Assembly (NCBI GenBank): GCA_026260175.1
Contig: JAKCWW010000041.1
Coordinates: 2,627-66,626 of the forward strand
Direction: 5' to 3'
DNA from: Reticulitermes lucifugus
Taxonomy: Eukaryota; Arthropoda; Insecta; Blattodea; Rhinotermitidae
DNA: 64,000 bases
Part shown: one piece after another, positions 10,811-23,760 of the stretch
Layout of the letters: every line of letters starts with the position of its first letter
Position numbering within the stretch: the first letter of the stretch is position 1
Translations under genes and position numbers: made by a program
The notes under the pieces: model-generated
The model's database searches: none
Seen by the model: only the letters and a program-made list of their open reading frames with translations
What the model was told of the DNA's origin: nothing

Positions 10811-12439
10811 GACGTGTGAAACATACAAATTAAACTGTGTGTAATAGCACATTATTTCGCAAATATGGTTTCTGGGAACGTATACCTATAAAGCGATACT
10901 GAAAAAGATATCGCAGAATTTTTTCCTACATTGAAAATATGTTGTAACTGAAATTAATTAACCCAGTCATGCCGATACTTTCTAAGATATGGCGTCAACT
11001 GGTCTTTTATAAGACATACAAATTATATTACAATTGTAAACTGCTCTCCATCTGAAGATTTCCAGTGCCTTCGTACTTACTACATAAATCTACTTTAAAC
11101 TTGTCGCAAGTAACTTCAAATTGCGATGCATAAATATGTTCCATCTCCTAAAAAATGTTACATGCCTGTCTCCAATATTTCATTCTTTACCGCCACCACA
11201 TCAAAAGCTTCACAAATATTTTTCACAGCCGTTTTCTTAATGGTTTATACTCCATACAATTATTAACTGAAAAAAGTTGCAAATTTTCCCAAGCTTCATT
11301 ATCATATGTCACTGTAGGAGCTAAACGTTAGTGGTGCCAGTAGCGCTCTTGGCCTGCAATTTCAAATGTGAGCCATATTTGAAGTTTATTACTGACTCAA
11401 AATGTTCAAAAACTAAGACGGTTTTTGCACCTAAGAGGGTATAATTTGTGTTATGTTTCAAGGAAACCGGTCTGTGGTTCAAACTTGAAATGCAGACAAG
11501 TATATAGAAAGCAGAAGATTTCCAAAAGCTCCACCCCCCCCCCCGCTTTCCCTCTAAAGAAGGAAAGGGGGCTCAGCGCGACGCAAGGGTACAGACTTCC
11601 GTCGTTTTAAATTTCCATAATTCAGAGCAAGCGTTAAGAGGATTCTGTGCATTAAGCAGAAAGAAGCAAAGTAAAGTACAAGACGTTTGTTAGTTTATAT
11701 CAGCTAAACCATTCAATCTGTATGCTTATGAATGCTAGACCTTTTTATGAACATAAATTTTATATAGTTGTTCTTGTAATTTAAAAGTAAAGGAATCGAG
11801 GGTTGACCGAGAAACATCTGCGGCTAATTTGTTGTCGAAACATTTCGAGAGGTAAACATTTTGACACTTGCTAGGTTAATAGGCTATGTCATTATATTTC
11901 AGATCTTGAGATATTGGCCTATAGCATAAGTCAGCCTGTATGCCTACAATGAAATTAATGAGTCAAGATTATGTTAAGTCCCTATATGCCTACGGCAATA
12001 TAGACCTATCAAAAGAATAATCTCTTGTCGCTGTTGGGCCTATCAATGTGCTCGTAGGGTGGGCCTCAGACAATGGAAAATGGTTAAAGTAATAGGACTG
12101 TTCTTAGGCTATGATGAATCAATCACATATATACGTTCTGAGAATTATTAGGCCCTAAGCCTATAAGAAAATTTAAGTTTACTTTGGGCTGATTCATGAC
12201 ATACAGACTATGTCAAAGGATATTCACAGGCTTATCTGAAATAAACAAGTTTAGAACTAGGTATAAGCCTATTCTTTGCCTACAACCTTTGCATATTACT
12301 TCAACAAAGTAGAGCCAGAATTTTTGTGGAGACACACAGGACCATTATCGAATTATTTCCGTCGTTTCTTTTCTGTTGAGGAGGCAGAATTGCCAAGGAT
12401 AGCTCTGCTTCCGTCATCAGGCAAATCTAAAAAACTCTA
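10811..12439. other. no gene seen; C-run and GCCTA-rich stretch
   Basis: An 11-base C run lies at 11534-11544. From about 11880 to 12285 the words GCCTA/TAGGC recur roughly ten times, far more than in neighbouring DNA. The open frame starting at 12276 runs into the repeat at 12440 and shows no domain. Confidence 0.5.
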
Positions 12440-12715
12440 TGACAGCTACACTGTTAGGACCAACGAATGGAGCTTACTCTATTCCTTTGAATGTGGATGT
12501 GACGTCTTGTACAGTAGGAAAAACGTAAAAGTATCAGTGTATTCTGCTGCCTCCGTAATCAGGGTAAGGGGAATAGGCTGATTATGAGGGTGGCAGTATT
12601 CCATGAAACAGTTGTAAATTTCTACCAAACCACACGGCGTCACATCCCCGCTGACAGCCATCTTCATAATCACCGCCATGCGAAGATCAAGTTTTACAAT
12701 TATTTTCAAGTCTAA
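12440..12715 (-). repeat. dispersed insect repeat ('GDVTPCGLVEIY' family), copy 1
   Basis: On the minus strand the frame contains AVSGDVTPCGLVEIYNCF. I recall this signature ('WDVTPCSLVEIYRRF') from very many insect genomic repeats. Further copies or fragments lie at 39240-39345 (plus), 49685-49835 (minus), 49875-49925 (minus) and 58022-58105 (plus). The frame is short and bears no enzyme motif. It is probably a non-autonomous element or a fragment of one. The ends are approximate. Confidence 0.6.
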
Positions 12716-13504
12716 GCCTAATTGCTAACACAGAATGAATGTATTTGAACAATGTGTAGCTTATAGCCTAATAGGGCAAATCATAAGGCAGGTCCAAGTG
12801 CAAGTCTTCTAAATGCAATATAATTTAATTCAAATAAATTATTAACTTTCAGGAAACTATTAGTGTTCAAGAACCATGTTTCCTAACAAAATAAAGACTA
12901 TGTTTTAGAATAAAATTTACATGCATCTCCTCTAAGTTTTTTCATATTTTCACTTTCAGCTATTAATTTATTAACTTAAATGGTTAGTTTAAACTATTAG
13001 TGAGACAATAAACTATACAGGCTTGGACTTGCTTTTGGAAATCATTCTTAAATATCAATATGTGTGGTTCGGGGACAGCCCATATAATGATGTAGGCCTA
13101 GGCTTACGAAAGTGTTTATAGAGTTCCTCTTGACTTTATGACTATCTATTTACGTTTCTGGTAGGAGACAGCAAGATTCTCAGAAGCGTATGTAAACTTG
13201 ACTATTTTGACACGGTGCCGTATCCAACAGTATAGAGATATATATGCGTAGTGTAAAAATCGGCGAGACTCGAAATATTTACAGCGTTGAAAATGGAACA
13301 TACAAAGTCAAATAGGTCTATACTGCAAGTTGCCTAATGTATGTGTACACTTGCGTTCTGGCCTTCACGGAGTGAGCAATGTAATGAAGTGTAGACTTGT
13401 CTGGAGTGTTAAGAGGAATGGACGTCGCAGCAGATAGGAAGAAGTTGAACCGATGAGTTGTCTGTGTATCATATAGAGGACAATACCGAAAACTTGAGTT
13501 AGTG
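12716..13504. other. no gene seen
   Basis: AT-rich spacer with one TAGGCCTA octamer near 13092. The minus-strand frame from 13662 down to 13318 starts inside the minisatellite and is not credible as a gene. Confidence 0.55.
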
Positions 13505-14055
13505 ATGTGATACTGTGAACAGGTAACACCGCACTGTTGATGTAGCAGTACGGCAATACACACAGGACAACACCGCACTGTTGGGCTGACTACGATACTG
13601 CACACAGGGCAACAGCGCAGTTTTGAGCTAGCAGGACAATACCAGACAGAACAACACTGCACTGTTGAACCAACCCTACGACACTACAGACAAGAACAAC
13701 GAAATGTTGAGCTAGTGGTACGGTACAACAAACAGGACAACACTGTGTTGATATAGTGGTATGATACTGCAGACAGGAAAATGCTGCACTATTGGGCTGG
13801 CGGTACGATACTAACTAAAACCACGGCAACACTCTTTTTGATGTAGCGGTACGATACTACAGACAGGAAAACATCGCACTCTACAGCTGGCAGTACGATA
13901 CTACAGATTGGAAAATATTGCACTGTTGAGCAAGCAGTGCAGCACTACAGACACTGTGTTGTTGAGACAGCAGTAAGATTCTACAGAGAGGACCGCACTG
14001 CGCCGCTGAGCTAGAGGTATGACACTACAGAGAGGATAACATCGCTCTCTTTCCC
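13505..14055. repeat. minisatellite, period 43-44 bp, about 13 diverged units
   Basis: Units follow the pattern GTACGATACTACAGACAGG, then ACAACACCGCACTGTTGAGC, then TAGCG. Unit starts fall near 13505, 13547, 13591, 13633, 13675, 13716, 13758, 13801, 13845, 13889, 13935, 13969 and 14016. Units differ by substitutions and small indels, so the array is old. Cys-rich minus-strand frames across it come from the repeat itself. Confidence 0.9.
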
Positions 14056-14613
14056 TACTCGTGTCTATATTTGTCCTCTGCTTGGTCACATTTTGACGTC
14101 AGACAGAAAGGTTGGCCATGGTACGTGCAAGGTAGTTTAAACTCATACTACCAGAGATGAGTTGGAAGACATCTGCGCCAAAAAGGCATATAAGAGGGTG
14201 CAAGTAGACCTATAACACAACACATTCTTAACCACGGTGTTAGATGAGGATGAGTGGTCAGCTTCACTTCCCGGCCACTTTTACCCCGTGAAAGCTCTCC
14301 TCGTACCCAGTGCATAAATAGTAGGTTTGTTGGACCCCAGAGTCTGTCTGGGCATTTCTGCACTCAGTTATATACCGCATTCTGTTGCAAAATATTATGT
14401 TCTTAGCCTAAATATACTCTCCTTTCTCTTCAGTTATATATCCTTCCTCTCTTAAGTAAAGTCAATCGGAACTCCAACGTCTTGTAACAGTACCATGTCA
14501 GGGAAAACGACAGGCTGCCATCTGTTGTCTTATGGTCAGGGTAATTGCAAACTAAGTCATTAAGATATAAAACGGATGGTATGCAAGTTAATATCACAAA
14601 TGTGGTAGGCGTG
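14056..14613. other. no gene seen
   Basis: Spacer between the minisatellite and the microsatellite. The minus-strand frame at 14148-14363 has no recognisable feature. Confidence 0.55.
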
Positions 14614-14766
<153 letters not shown>

Positions 14767-17458
14767 TCACTTTCTTTTTGTTTTTTCCCCTTCAAATGTT
14801 TACAAAATCTCAAGTCTGTGTCCACATATCCCGTGGTGCATGTTTTGGATTAGGCGTAAGTAGCAAAATATATTTCCGTATGAAATCAATCTCTATAAAA
14901 TATCAGGAAAATCGTGAGTTCTTAAATACGTATACATTGAAGAAAATTTATATGAATCCAACGAAAGTATTTTTCAGGGAATTAAATCTACTTTTCTCTG
15001 AGTAGCATACTCCACCCATGCCAAAAAATCAACTAGGGACTATACTTTCTAAAAACAAAATCCAAGAATATTAGGTAAGTAAACAGAACGTCTAAAATCC
15101 GAATACAAAGTAATATTGTAGGACTGTTGCTGTTTTCTGTTGCCTCTACGCCTACTGCTTTGGAAGGGAGCCCGAATTTTTCGTTAAAGCCTACGGTATC
15201 GTAAATATGACGGTGTTGTTTTTAAACGACCTGTAGTTTAGTCGAAAATTTACCCCACTTTGGTCACACTATAATTTTTCTTACTATTTGCATTCTTCAG
15301 GGAAAATAATGATTTAATATACTCAAAATTATACTAAGTGTACCTACAGTTTAACGTAAATTTAATTTTTATCCGAAAAATTTATTGCTATTTTATTCGT
15401 CGAATAGCCGGCAAAAGTGCAATTTCACTATCGCATTTAACTTTTTATTCAGGCCATATATTTAGGTGACGAAAGGAATATGTAGTCTAGTTTATGTCAA
15501 GTTTGTATATACCTCCTTTCAAAGTGTACGTGAAATTGTAAGTCCAAAGAAAAGAAAAATAAATTTCAGAAGTCGAGTTATGTACAGAACTCTAACATGG
15601 GGATACTTCTTCACAGCGCGGAATGCTAGCTCACAAAGATTAACGTTTTCATAAATTAACAGCTATGCCATAAAGGAAGGAGTGTTTACACTTTACACAG
15701 TAAAATGACAGTTAAAATGGAAACTGAATGGAGTCTAAACTGCATGTGTCTATATACAGGTCTAAACGCATATTCTATTGATGTAAATAAACAAACAATC
15801 AACTGTGATCTCTACAGTTAAAAAACTACAGAAAGACAATATAAATAAAAGTAAGAACTCAGTAAATTATAGCCTAATCAACATTTAACTTCTTGTTTAT
15901 ACTGATTTTAAAGGGGGCACATTGTATTCTGCCTTGAATTCTCTGGACAATTTGAAACCTTGTGGACGTTTCAGAGAGTGAATGACAGTAGTCAAGGGAT
16001 GTAAGTTTTCAGGCTTTCACAGCGAGTGCTGCTCAAAGGGCGAAATTCTGAATATTTTCTCAGTGCAGGTTAATAAGTTTCATGCGAGATTTCTCCAAAC
16101 GGTCGCAATAAACGCATCGCCCTATAGATTACAAGAACTAAGACTATTTGAGCATTCAAAGGAGTTGATGTTGATGATTGAACTGAAGCAGAAGCCGGTA
16201 TTTTGTAGCCCCTTACACTGAAGCTTTAAGGCTTATTGTATTCTCCTGACTTCATTCATCCCTGAGCAAATATTTTTCTCCCCTTGGCTAGGTTTAGCAA
16301 CCATTTTACCAGACTTTTCTTTGGAAACTATTTCTTTGTGTCAGAATATCCCAAAGTAGTATACCTCCAACGGGCGAGTGTTTCATAGTCGAAAATGATG
16401 TGAGAGTCTGTTTCCGCCTGCTCATTACATAGTCTACAAACAGGGTAATTCAAGGGAGTTACGCTATACTAGCTATGTAAAACAAGGTATTAAAATTCTA
16501 TTGAAATCCTTACGTCTGCCCATCTGTCTATCTTTAGCTTTAAGTACCGGTAACTTGAAAATCACCGAATCCACTTTCACTAAATTAGATATTGGCTAGC
16601 TGTAATGAAATCTTTCGATATATTCTGATTGTGGTTACGATCAGACTATCATAACAGACACTTCACATGAAACAATGTTTTCCAGTCCGTATTTCCGAAC
16701 ATAATTCTTTAAACACTTACAAGGTCCAGAAATATTTCGAGTGTAAATGTAGAATGGTAATTAGCCTATAGTACACTGATTTCATACAGAACACTCCGTT
16801 CCCGTAGGCGGTAAAGTGTTTTGGAGATAACTGAACAAGAATTGTTAAGCCACGTCTGCATTTTACAAATGTTACATAGCCTATAGCGAACACAACTGAA
16901 AATTACCTAAAGCTGTTGTTATCGGTAATAACTACACGAAGCGTCGTCTTATCTGAATTTACAGGTCACGTGAATTTCCACTGCGTTTAAGTCAGATCTG
17001 GTTTATTAGTGTAATCCGAAGTGGGAATGCCTTTCACAACAAGACAACTAGTCAAACGTCAGTGGAAAAACTCGGCGAATAAAAAATGTGTCTTTGCAGG
17101 GCCTTATTAAAAGCCGGTTCGCTAAAAGCGCGTCGAGTGTTTCGTTGTTCGGAACAGCTTTAGATATTCGAAATGGTTTTTAAAAACCTTTTGTAAATAT
17201 ATACGAGCAGATAGACTTTTCCGTCTAAATCCGCAAATTCGTCCTTTATTTTAACCCAGTGTTCTATGCAATAAGATTTGGAAGCATAAAATAGAAAGTT
17301 ATATACTAATTGTGTTTTAATTAGTGTATAGCAAGAGTAAAGAGTGAAGCTTTAATACAGGTTTTCATTTATTTATAAATAATGTATCTGACTTCTGTCC
17401 AAACTGAATAGGCCTAAGCTTACACTAACAATGAATAGACATGATGCATTTACTATTC
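14767..17458. other. no gene seen
   Basis: A 2.7-kb AT-rich stretch. The frames at 14778-15005, 15466-15654 and 15982-16221 are short, show no domain, and lack convincing flanking splice sites. One TAGGCCTA lies near 17409. Confidence 0.5.
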
Positions 17459-17665
17459 TGAGATGTTACGTAACGTTGACTTTTAGTTGGTTACCTACAT
17501 TTCGGAACAGCCTTTCGGTTCCTGGACCGCTTGACTCTTGAAGAGGGTACCGATAAGCTGTTCCGAAATGTCAGTAACTAACTACAAAACGCTAATGAGT
17601 AACATCCCAGAAGAGAGAAAACTTCATTTGCACCGCGGCGGAGCCTGAAGAAAACGAATACGCAT
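17459..17665. mobile_element. foldback repeat, copy 2 (both arms)
   Basis: The left arm at about 17461-17512 (AGATGTTAC...ACATTTCGGAACAGC) pairs with the right arm at about 17556-17608 (GCTGTTCCGAAATGTCAGT...GTAACATCCC). The loop contains a CTTGACTCTTGAAGAGGGTA segment comparable to copy 1. The 3' flank, CACCGCGGCGGAGCCTGAAG, resembles the flank of copy 3. Confidence 0.75.
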
Positions 17666-17685
17666 TTTTCATGTGACCTTAATTT

Positions 17686-17830
17686 GAGATCTGCGCTCTT
17701 CTAAGATATTACGCAGCGTTGAGTAGTAGTTCTGTACCGACGTTTCGGGACAACCTATCGGTCCCTTCTTCAAGTCCAAGAAGTCTTCTTGGACTACGTC
17801 GCGGCGGAAGCCTGGATTCAAGTACCATAA
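17686..17830. mobile_element. foldback repeat, copy 3 (left half)
   Basis: It starts with GAGATCTGCGCTCTTCTAAG and ATATTACGC, continues to ACCGACGTTTCGGGACAAC and CGGTCCCTTCTTCAAG, and then departs from the full element. A small palindrome TCCAAGAAGTCTTCTTGGA replaces the right arm. It lies only about 20 bp from copy 2, so the two insertions are effectively adjacent. The minus-strand frame over it ('NILEERRSQ') is of the kind I remember in cockroach repeat ORFs. Confidence 0.7.
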
Positions 17831-18671
17831 TTTTTTTTTATTATTGATGAAGTACTGCATGACTAATATGGCCTTACGAATTTAAGGATAGATTACGTCG
17901 ACAGCAATAACTTTATATAACGAGCCTTGAAAAGGAGTTAGGCATCGTGTCTTGCTACATCTTTGGCTTTTTACTGGAGACAGAGAGAAAGAACTGTGCT
18001 AAATTTATAGCTTCAAGTTTCTAAATTGTAAAAGGCACTCAAGAGATAATTCCCTAAATAATGCCTTTAAAAATTAACATTTATTAATCCCGTGTTATCA
18101 ACAATAATAACATAGAACCTATGTTACATTGAGGTTGACGCAAACGTAATATTTTAAAATAAAGCCCTAAAATGTTCAGACATTACGGAACTTCTTATGG
18201 CAATTTTTCTGTACAACGTAAAATAAAAAACGACGCACAAAATTAATGAGATGTTAATATTTGGGATGTTTGTAACAATTAAGTAGACATTATGTGATTT
18301 AATAAGGTAATACGTTATTGAAATTCCATAAATTTTATACGAAATTAGAATATATATGTGTGTTTAACGTTACTTAAGTTTTAACGGTGGAAACGTCTGA
18401 GGTTGGGATATAAGTCTGATAATTTTTACATAGTAAAATAAGTATAAAAATAATTTACGTAGGCTACAGGTAATTTATAGGCCTACCTTTATTATACTTG
18501 CTAATTTATGACGGAAGAAATTAATAAAAGAAATACAGTGAATATTCTTCAAAAGTAAGGTGCTTCAAATATTTCTAACGAAAATGTTTGCTCCTAGGCT
18601 TCAGACCTAACGCAGACTTGTCTCCCTACAAAATATACAATATATCTTAAGTCACAGGTTCACATACGTTC
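17831..18671. other. no gene seen
   Basis: AT-rich spacer with one TAGGCCTA near 18478. Confidence 0.55.
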
Positions 18672-18812
18672 CAAAAAATATAGGAGACACTTCAAACCTC
18701 CAGGGTAACATGAAGCAATTTCCATACTCAAGACCCAAAAACATTAGGCGCCACCTAAAAATTTAGTCGCCATGGTGAACTTGCGCAAGGTATTTGCGCA
18801 CCCTGTCTTAAA
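18672..18812 (+). repeat. dispersed repeat, partner of 10650-10810, with internal duplication
   Basis: The motif occurs twice about 62 bp apart: TTCCAAAAAATATAGGAGAC at about 18672 and ACCCAAAAACATTAGGCGCC at about 18734. Each is followed by an AC(C)T(T/A)-A-rich segment. The second copy runs into AGTCGCCATGGTGAACTTGC. Confidence 0.5.
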
Positions 18813-19310
18813 GTCATTATTTATTTTTATTATTATACCCACAATTATCACCACCATCTTCGTCATATCATAGGTCATCTTTGAAGTTCAGTTCATAATA
18901 AATATTTAAATCCGATTTCAGATGAGTAACTCTACATTATATTCGGTAAAATCTTCACAAGATGACTCAGTCTGTGACAACAGATGTAATGACGAATCAG
19001 CGACAATACATGCCTTCCAAAGACAGGGGAAGGAATTAAATATTGTTACTTGCCCAGTCAAGAAAATAATAATTTTATATCTTCTGTTCTTCATCAAATT
19101 TCCTTTGGATAATCAGATCAAGGACGGCGAAATGAGAGGGGAATATGTTTACAGAATTTGGTAAATAAATCTAAAGAAAGAGACTAGACGGAAGTTTATT
19201 TATAGATATAAGACTAACAGTAAAATTGATACACCAAGATAGGTTTGGAAATTATTCACTGAAATTGCTCACTATAGGAACCAGTTACGGATTATTTGTT
19301 ACTGGTACTA
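18813..19310. other. no gene seen
   Basis: Spacer. The 80-codon frame at 18922-19164 has an ordinary composition but no recognisable motif or conserved start context. Confidence 0.5.
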
Positions 19311-19362
19311 GCACTTGCAGTAGTAGCAGTAATAGCATTAAAGTCAGTAGGGACAATAATAA

Positions 19363-19395
<33 letters not shown>

Positions 19396-19530
19396 CAGTA
19401 GTAGTACTAGTATGAGCATAATTCGTGTTGCTGGTGACAGTAACAGTGGTAGTTGTCTTATTAGTAGTCTTAGTAATACTCGTAGTAGTAGCAGTAGTAA
19501 TAATAATAGTAGTAGTAGTAGTAGTAGACT
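19311..19530. repeat. imperfect (AGT)n microsatellite
   Basis: About 220 bp of AGT/AAT/GGT triplets with frequent interruptions, in the same sequence class (ACT/AGT) as the tracts at 1744 and 14614. The poly-Ser plus-strand frame across it is repeat-derived. Confidence 0.95.
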
Positions 19531-20239
19531 AGTTTTATCCGATATTAAGACTTAATTCATAACAGAAAATTACTTGTACCATTAAATAGTGGATTCGTCA
19601 CGTGGTTGAAATGGCAACGAGCTGTGTAACGGTTTCAGCTGTTTAAAAAATCGCGTGTCTACGAACGGAGAGGCCATTATGATTTGTACGTCATTATATG
19701 ACGCCATGGAACACCGCCGTGAGGAGGTATATTTCTTTTTTTAACTTACAGACAACCGAACAATAAAATGTTTATAATGTTATAAAATTTTACTAATGGA
19801 GACAAGAAGGAAGTGCTATAATCTGGCAAGCAGGAGAAGGAAAGAAGAGAGCTGGAATCTGAAATGTTGTCAAGAGGATTTATTTCGCTATTTTACAGGT
19901 GTTTCTGTACCAGATGGGGTTTAAACTTATTCATCGGCTATAACACATGCCACTTTTCGACAGAACCAGACCTAGGCTAACACATTAAACTGACATATAC
20001 AGATATTACGGCATTGGAACGTCTCTACAAGCCCTCTTATGTCTTTTCGTAAATATTGTCTTTTCCTGTACAGTTCGTTTAAGGCTGATTAAAAGTTAAG
20101 CTATTTGTACTAGGCTTGCAGGATATCGTTGCTCCTTTATCATTACATAGGGCTAATTAGTCTAAACAGGAAAATGTTTTAGGCTTTTCCATTAACCTTA
20201 TGTTGCTGCGTCACTTTCATGAAAAATAAATGCAAGATT
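19531..20239. other. no gene seen
   Basis: Spacer. A short CpG-containing patch at about 19640-19730 has no other features. Confidence 0.5.
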
Positions 20240-20475
20240 AATCATAGTTAAATACAACAAGACAGGCAATACACGTATAAACGTAACATTGAGGCGTGTT
20301 CGCGTAACAATTTTTGCCGTGGAAAAGCAATAAGTATTTCACATTCTGAGAGTGTGTCTGTAGCCTTAGTTATCCAGCATGCAATACGCATGAACCGTAT
20401 TATGTTGCCATCTGTCGCCCATCTGGCTCTAAAACATTTTTCCATAATTATCATAAACGACAAGATTTTCGGCAA
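20240..20475 (-). repeat. dispersed repeat with gene-like frame, cockroach type
   Basis: The minus-strand frame carries FMRIACWITKATDTLSECE, then ILIAFPRQKLL and HASMLRLYVYCL. I remember a close repeat-encoded frame ('RIACWIPKATNTHSEYVILIAFP...') as one of the most repeated in American cockroach DNA. The block at 1350-1630 seems to be an upstream part of the same repeat. No known domain applies, and the element class is unknown to me. Confidence 0.5.
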
Positions 20476-23364
20476 AAGTTATTGAATATAAAATATGTTT
20501 TTATTTCCATGTGCACCTTTTGAGCAGTATTTAACATCCACCGTTGTTTGTCGGTCAATTTAGAATTACAGGCAAAAAAATTTATGGTCTCGATTATGAT
20601 TAAATGTAGGATATAATATTTGTGCTTTAAATTATACAAGTGGCCATATAAGATTTCATTTCCCATTTCACAGAGAAAACGCTTTGTGTTTATTGTGGGG
20701 ACGGATTGGTTAATGCCGTTAAAAATTACATTAAACACTTGTATATTTTGTGGCAAAATTAAAGGTTTCTTACTCTGTGGCAAAATGCAAAGTTTCTTAC
20801 TTTGCAACAGACGGTAGACCTACTAGTATGTGAAGTGTCAGGATCACATATGTTCATATACGTAAACTGCTGAGATAACCTAAGTATCATAAAATTACCT
20901 ACAAAAACTATGTCATAGAGTCTACATTATAGCAGCTACTGCCCTGAACAAAACGTACCTAGTAATAAGTATAAGGATAACAACAAACAAAATTGGGTCA
21001 AGGAGGAACGGAATATTCTACTCTAACTTGATTCGTCACATCTTGCTAGGAATTGCCTTCAAAAACACGTTATTGAAAGAATGATAGAAGGAAGGATAGA
21101 CAAGACGGGAAGAGTAGGTAGAATATGTAAGCAGCTACTGATGTTCTTAAGGAAAATAGACGGTACGAGAAATTGAAAGAGGAAGCACTAGATCGCACTC
21201 TGTAGAGAACTCGGTTTAGAAGAGGCTACGGACCTGTCATAAGACAGACTACGAATTGAATGAACCGACAAATAACTTTGTTCATTAGAGAACAGACATT
21301 TTCCAGCTGATCGCCATTATCAGGTGTCGTACAGATACATACGGGAAGATCTACAGAACATACACCTTAAAATTAAGTACAAGAAAATAGGTCAAAGCCA
21401 AAATATGTAAGAATTATATATATGTATACGTCCTATATTATGGCGATTAGCCGAAATATGTCAGACATATAAAAATAATATTTTTAATAGTGCAGTCTCT
21501 TTGTATCCCTATATTATTATACTGCTGTACAGGGTCAGAAAGTGTTGTAAAACCTGCCTAGTATTTGAAGCCTTTATAATCGCTTCTGTGAATACTTTGT
21601 CTGCTTCCATTACTTATCATGAATCTTGCTGAAATGCGTCTTTGCGAAGAAAAAAAGTCTTGAATTCAAATTATGGATGCTGCTAGAAATAAACAGAATA
21701 ATTTAGCCCTCAATCACTTTGATTTACCTGCTGCATGTATCTACTTCAGTAGTTACAGCATTAACAAGCTACAGGTATCAAGGTTATTCCTTACGACAAA
21801 TCCAAACAAACAGTTTGGTTCCTTGTGTTTCGATATATAAAATAAGGCTGTCTACAAATACCAGGGTGACAATTTTTGGCTTTCATTTCCTTCTACCGAA
21901 ACACGTCGCCTATCATCACAACGGCAAATTGCAGATAAAAACAACGGTTTGTGTGCTTTTATGAGTAGCATATACTATCGCTTTCGTGTGCTGTGTATGT
22001 GTGAGCATGCATGCATTACATGTCAATAAACTGCGCAATATCAGGTGGCTTCAGGACTATAAACCCGTACATAACCCGTCAAACAACTGAATGTTTTGCT
22101 TTAAATTATTTTTATCGTGAACCGTTCACGCGTAAAGATTACGGTTAAATAATAATAAAACACAGGTGAGAAGTAACAGAAAACTGAGAAATATACAGTA
22201 CGTGTCCTAAGTATAAATTCAATCCTTTCACAGTAATCACTCTACCTAAGACACAGTTCTGGATTGCTCTTTCAAATCCAGTTGTGGTATGGATATAATC
22301 CTACGTTTCTCTGTCTAATATTAGGGTTTATACCTTAAGATAGGCCAATACGCCTTCCAATGCTTCTGTAAATGAGTAAAAAATTTCTTAGTTCAGAAAT
22401 GTTCCGAATTTTCTTGAGCCAAATGTCCCGAAGCGCAATACATGAATAACTGAAATATAAATTTTTATTCAAGTGCAAATTATAATACTCGGATGAATGA
22501 CAAAAAAAGTCCACAGCAAGTAGGCATTTAATACAATATATTGCAGTATAAAGCAAAGGTCCGTGCTCAGATATTCGTGGTGCTGATCACTGTTATGTTA
22601 AGGATATTAATTAACAACTTTATTAAATATCGGAAGAAACAGAATCACCAGATGAAAGAAAGCAGCAACTTTTCTTAAAACAGTTTTTTTAGGAAAATTA
22701 GAAATTATTTATTAAAGGATTTATATCGACATGATTAATTACAGCTTATTTATAATGACATTAATTACATGCTTCACACATTCTGCTGCCTCGATCTTTC
22801 AGACCATGCTTAGTCACTTTACTGAAATACTTTGCATCAAATAAAAATTAAATATAATTTAATTTTGCTTTGTTCCTGTCACTACCAAATAAAATACCAG
22901 ATTTGAATATTGTTATTTCTTTATGAAGAAAGCTTTATTCAGTCTTATTTGCTGATTTGTATCAACCCTCGTCACCAGTTGTAAGTCGTATTGTTTAAAT
23001 GTCTTCTTAGTATTAAATTCGTAGTAGCATGAGTCTATGTCCCCTGGAACTGCGGCTTCTATTGAGTCCATTTTTCATCTGCCGCGTGATAGGTAAATGA
23101 ATATGAGGCAGTGGTCAAATGGAAAGTGATCAAAGAAAAATCTGTCCCAGGGTCACGTTTCTCCATCTCAAGTACCACATGTACCCGCCTGATTTTAACG
23201 CGGCCCACAGACGTGACTAACCGCCTGAATTATGACACGAACACTTAAGCCCTTACTCCGCAGTTACATCTGTATGAATTCCGCGTTCTTATCTTTCGTT
23301 TCTTCTGTCTGCTTCTATACTTTGTGCAAGGCCACACAAACAAATTTGGTTTTAAACCTGGCAT
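20476..23364. other. no gene seen; one short tandem pair
   Basis: A 2.9-kb AT-rich stretch. At 20749-20802 a 27-base unit (TGTGGCAAAAT...TTTCTTACT) occurs twice in tandem. The frames at 20451-20817, 21719-21964 and 22335-22556 have no recognisable domains. Confidence 0.5.
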
Positions 23365-23440
23365 GTTTTGCTCACTGAGGATGGTGCTCTCGCACCGAAA
23401 CATTTCGCAGCTACGTGTTTAACATTTATATGTAACTAAT
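23365..23440. repeat. possible fragment of a 'GAGGATGG...CCGAAAC' repeat
   Basis: CTCACTGAGGATGGTGCTC followed by GCACCGAAACATTTCGCAGC has the 'alternating symmetry then CGAAAC' form seen in several animal repeats. It is comparable in layout to GAGGATGGGACCGATAAG...CCCGAAACGTC in foldback copy 5. Only this short piece is present. Confidence 0.25.
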
Positions 23441-23589
23441 AAATTGCATTTATTTGGTACAATAAATTGAACACATTGATCTAAAAATGCCCGGAATGGA
23501 CAAGTTTAAAATAATAACTTTGTCCTTCGTGTCCTGCAAGTAGGCATCATCTGAAGCCTTCTACCTCTTCTAGCTAAAGAAGAGTTTTC

Positions 23590-23760
23590 ATGGTTTATTT
23601 CAGGACGCTGTCAGTGCTTCAGACTATAGAGCGCCGACCGGTGGAATGATTGTGGAAGGAGATTTCGTAGCTTAATTGAGGTACTGTCCACAGGTGAGAA
23701 GAAAATCCCTTCCAGGAAAACGATAGCTGTGCATCAGCAATATTTCTTGGTGAAAGACGA
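23590..23760 (+). repeat. SINE-like fragment ('TAATTGAGGTACT' type)
   Basis: AGCGCCGACCGGTGGAATGA then TAGCTTAATTGAGGTACTGTCC match the layout of a cockroach repeat I remember, containing '...GTGGCCTAATTGAGGTACTATCC'. The remainder is eroded. Confidence 0.3.

Noticed and set aside
13318-13662. Cys-rich minus-strand frame that looked like a small secreted protein
   Set aside because: The repeating Cys pattern follows the 43-44 bp minisatellite unit; no signal peptide is present.
19226-19555. Ser-rich frame of 109 codons
   Set aside because: Produced by the imperfect (AGT)n array.
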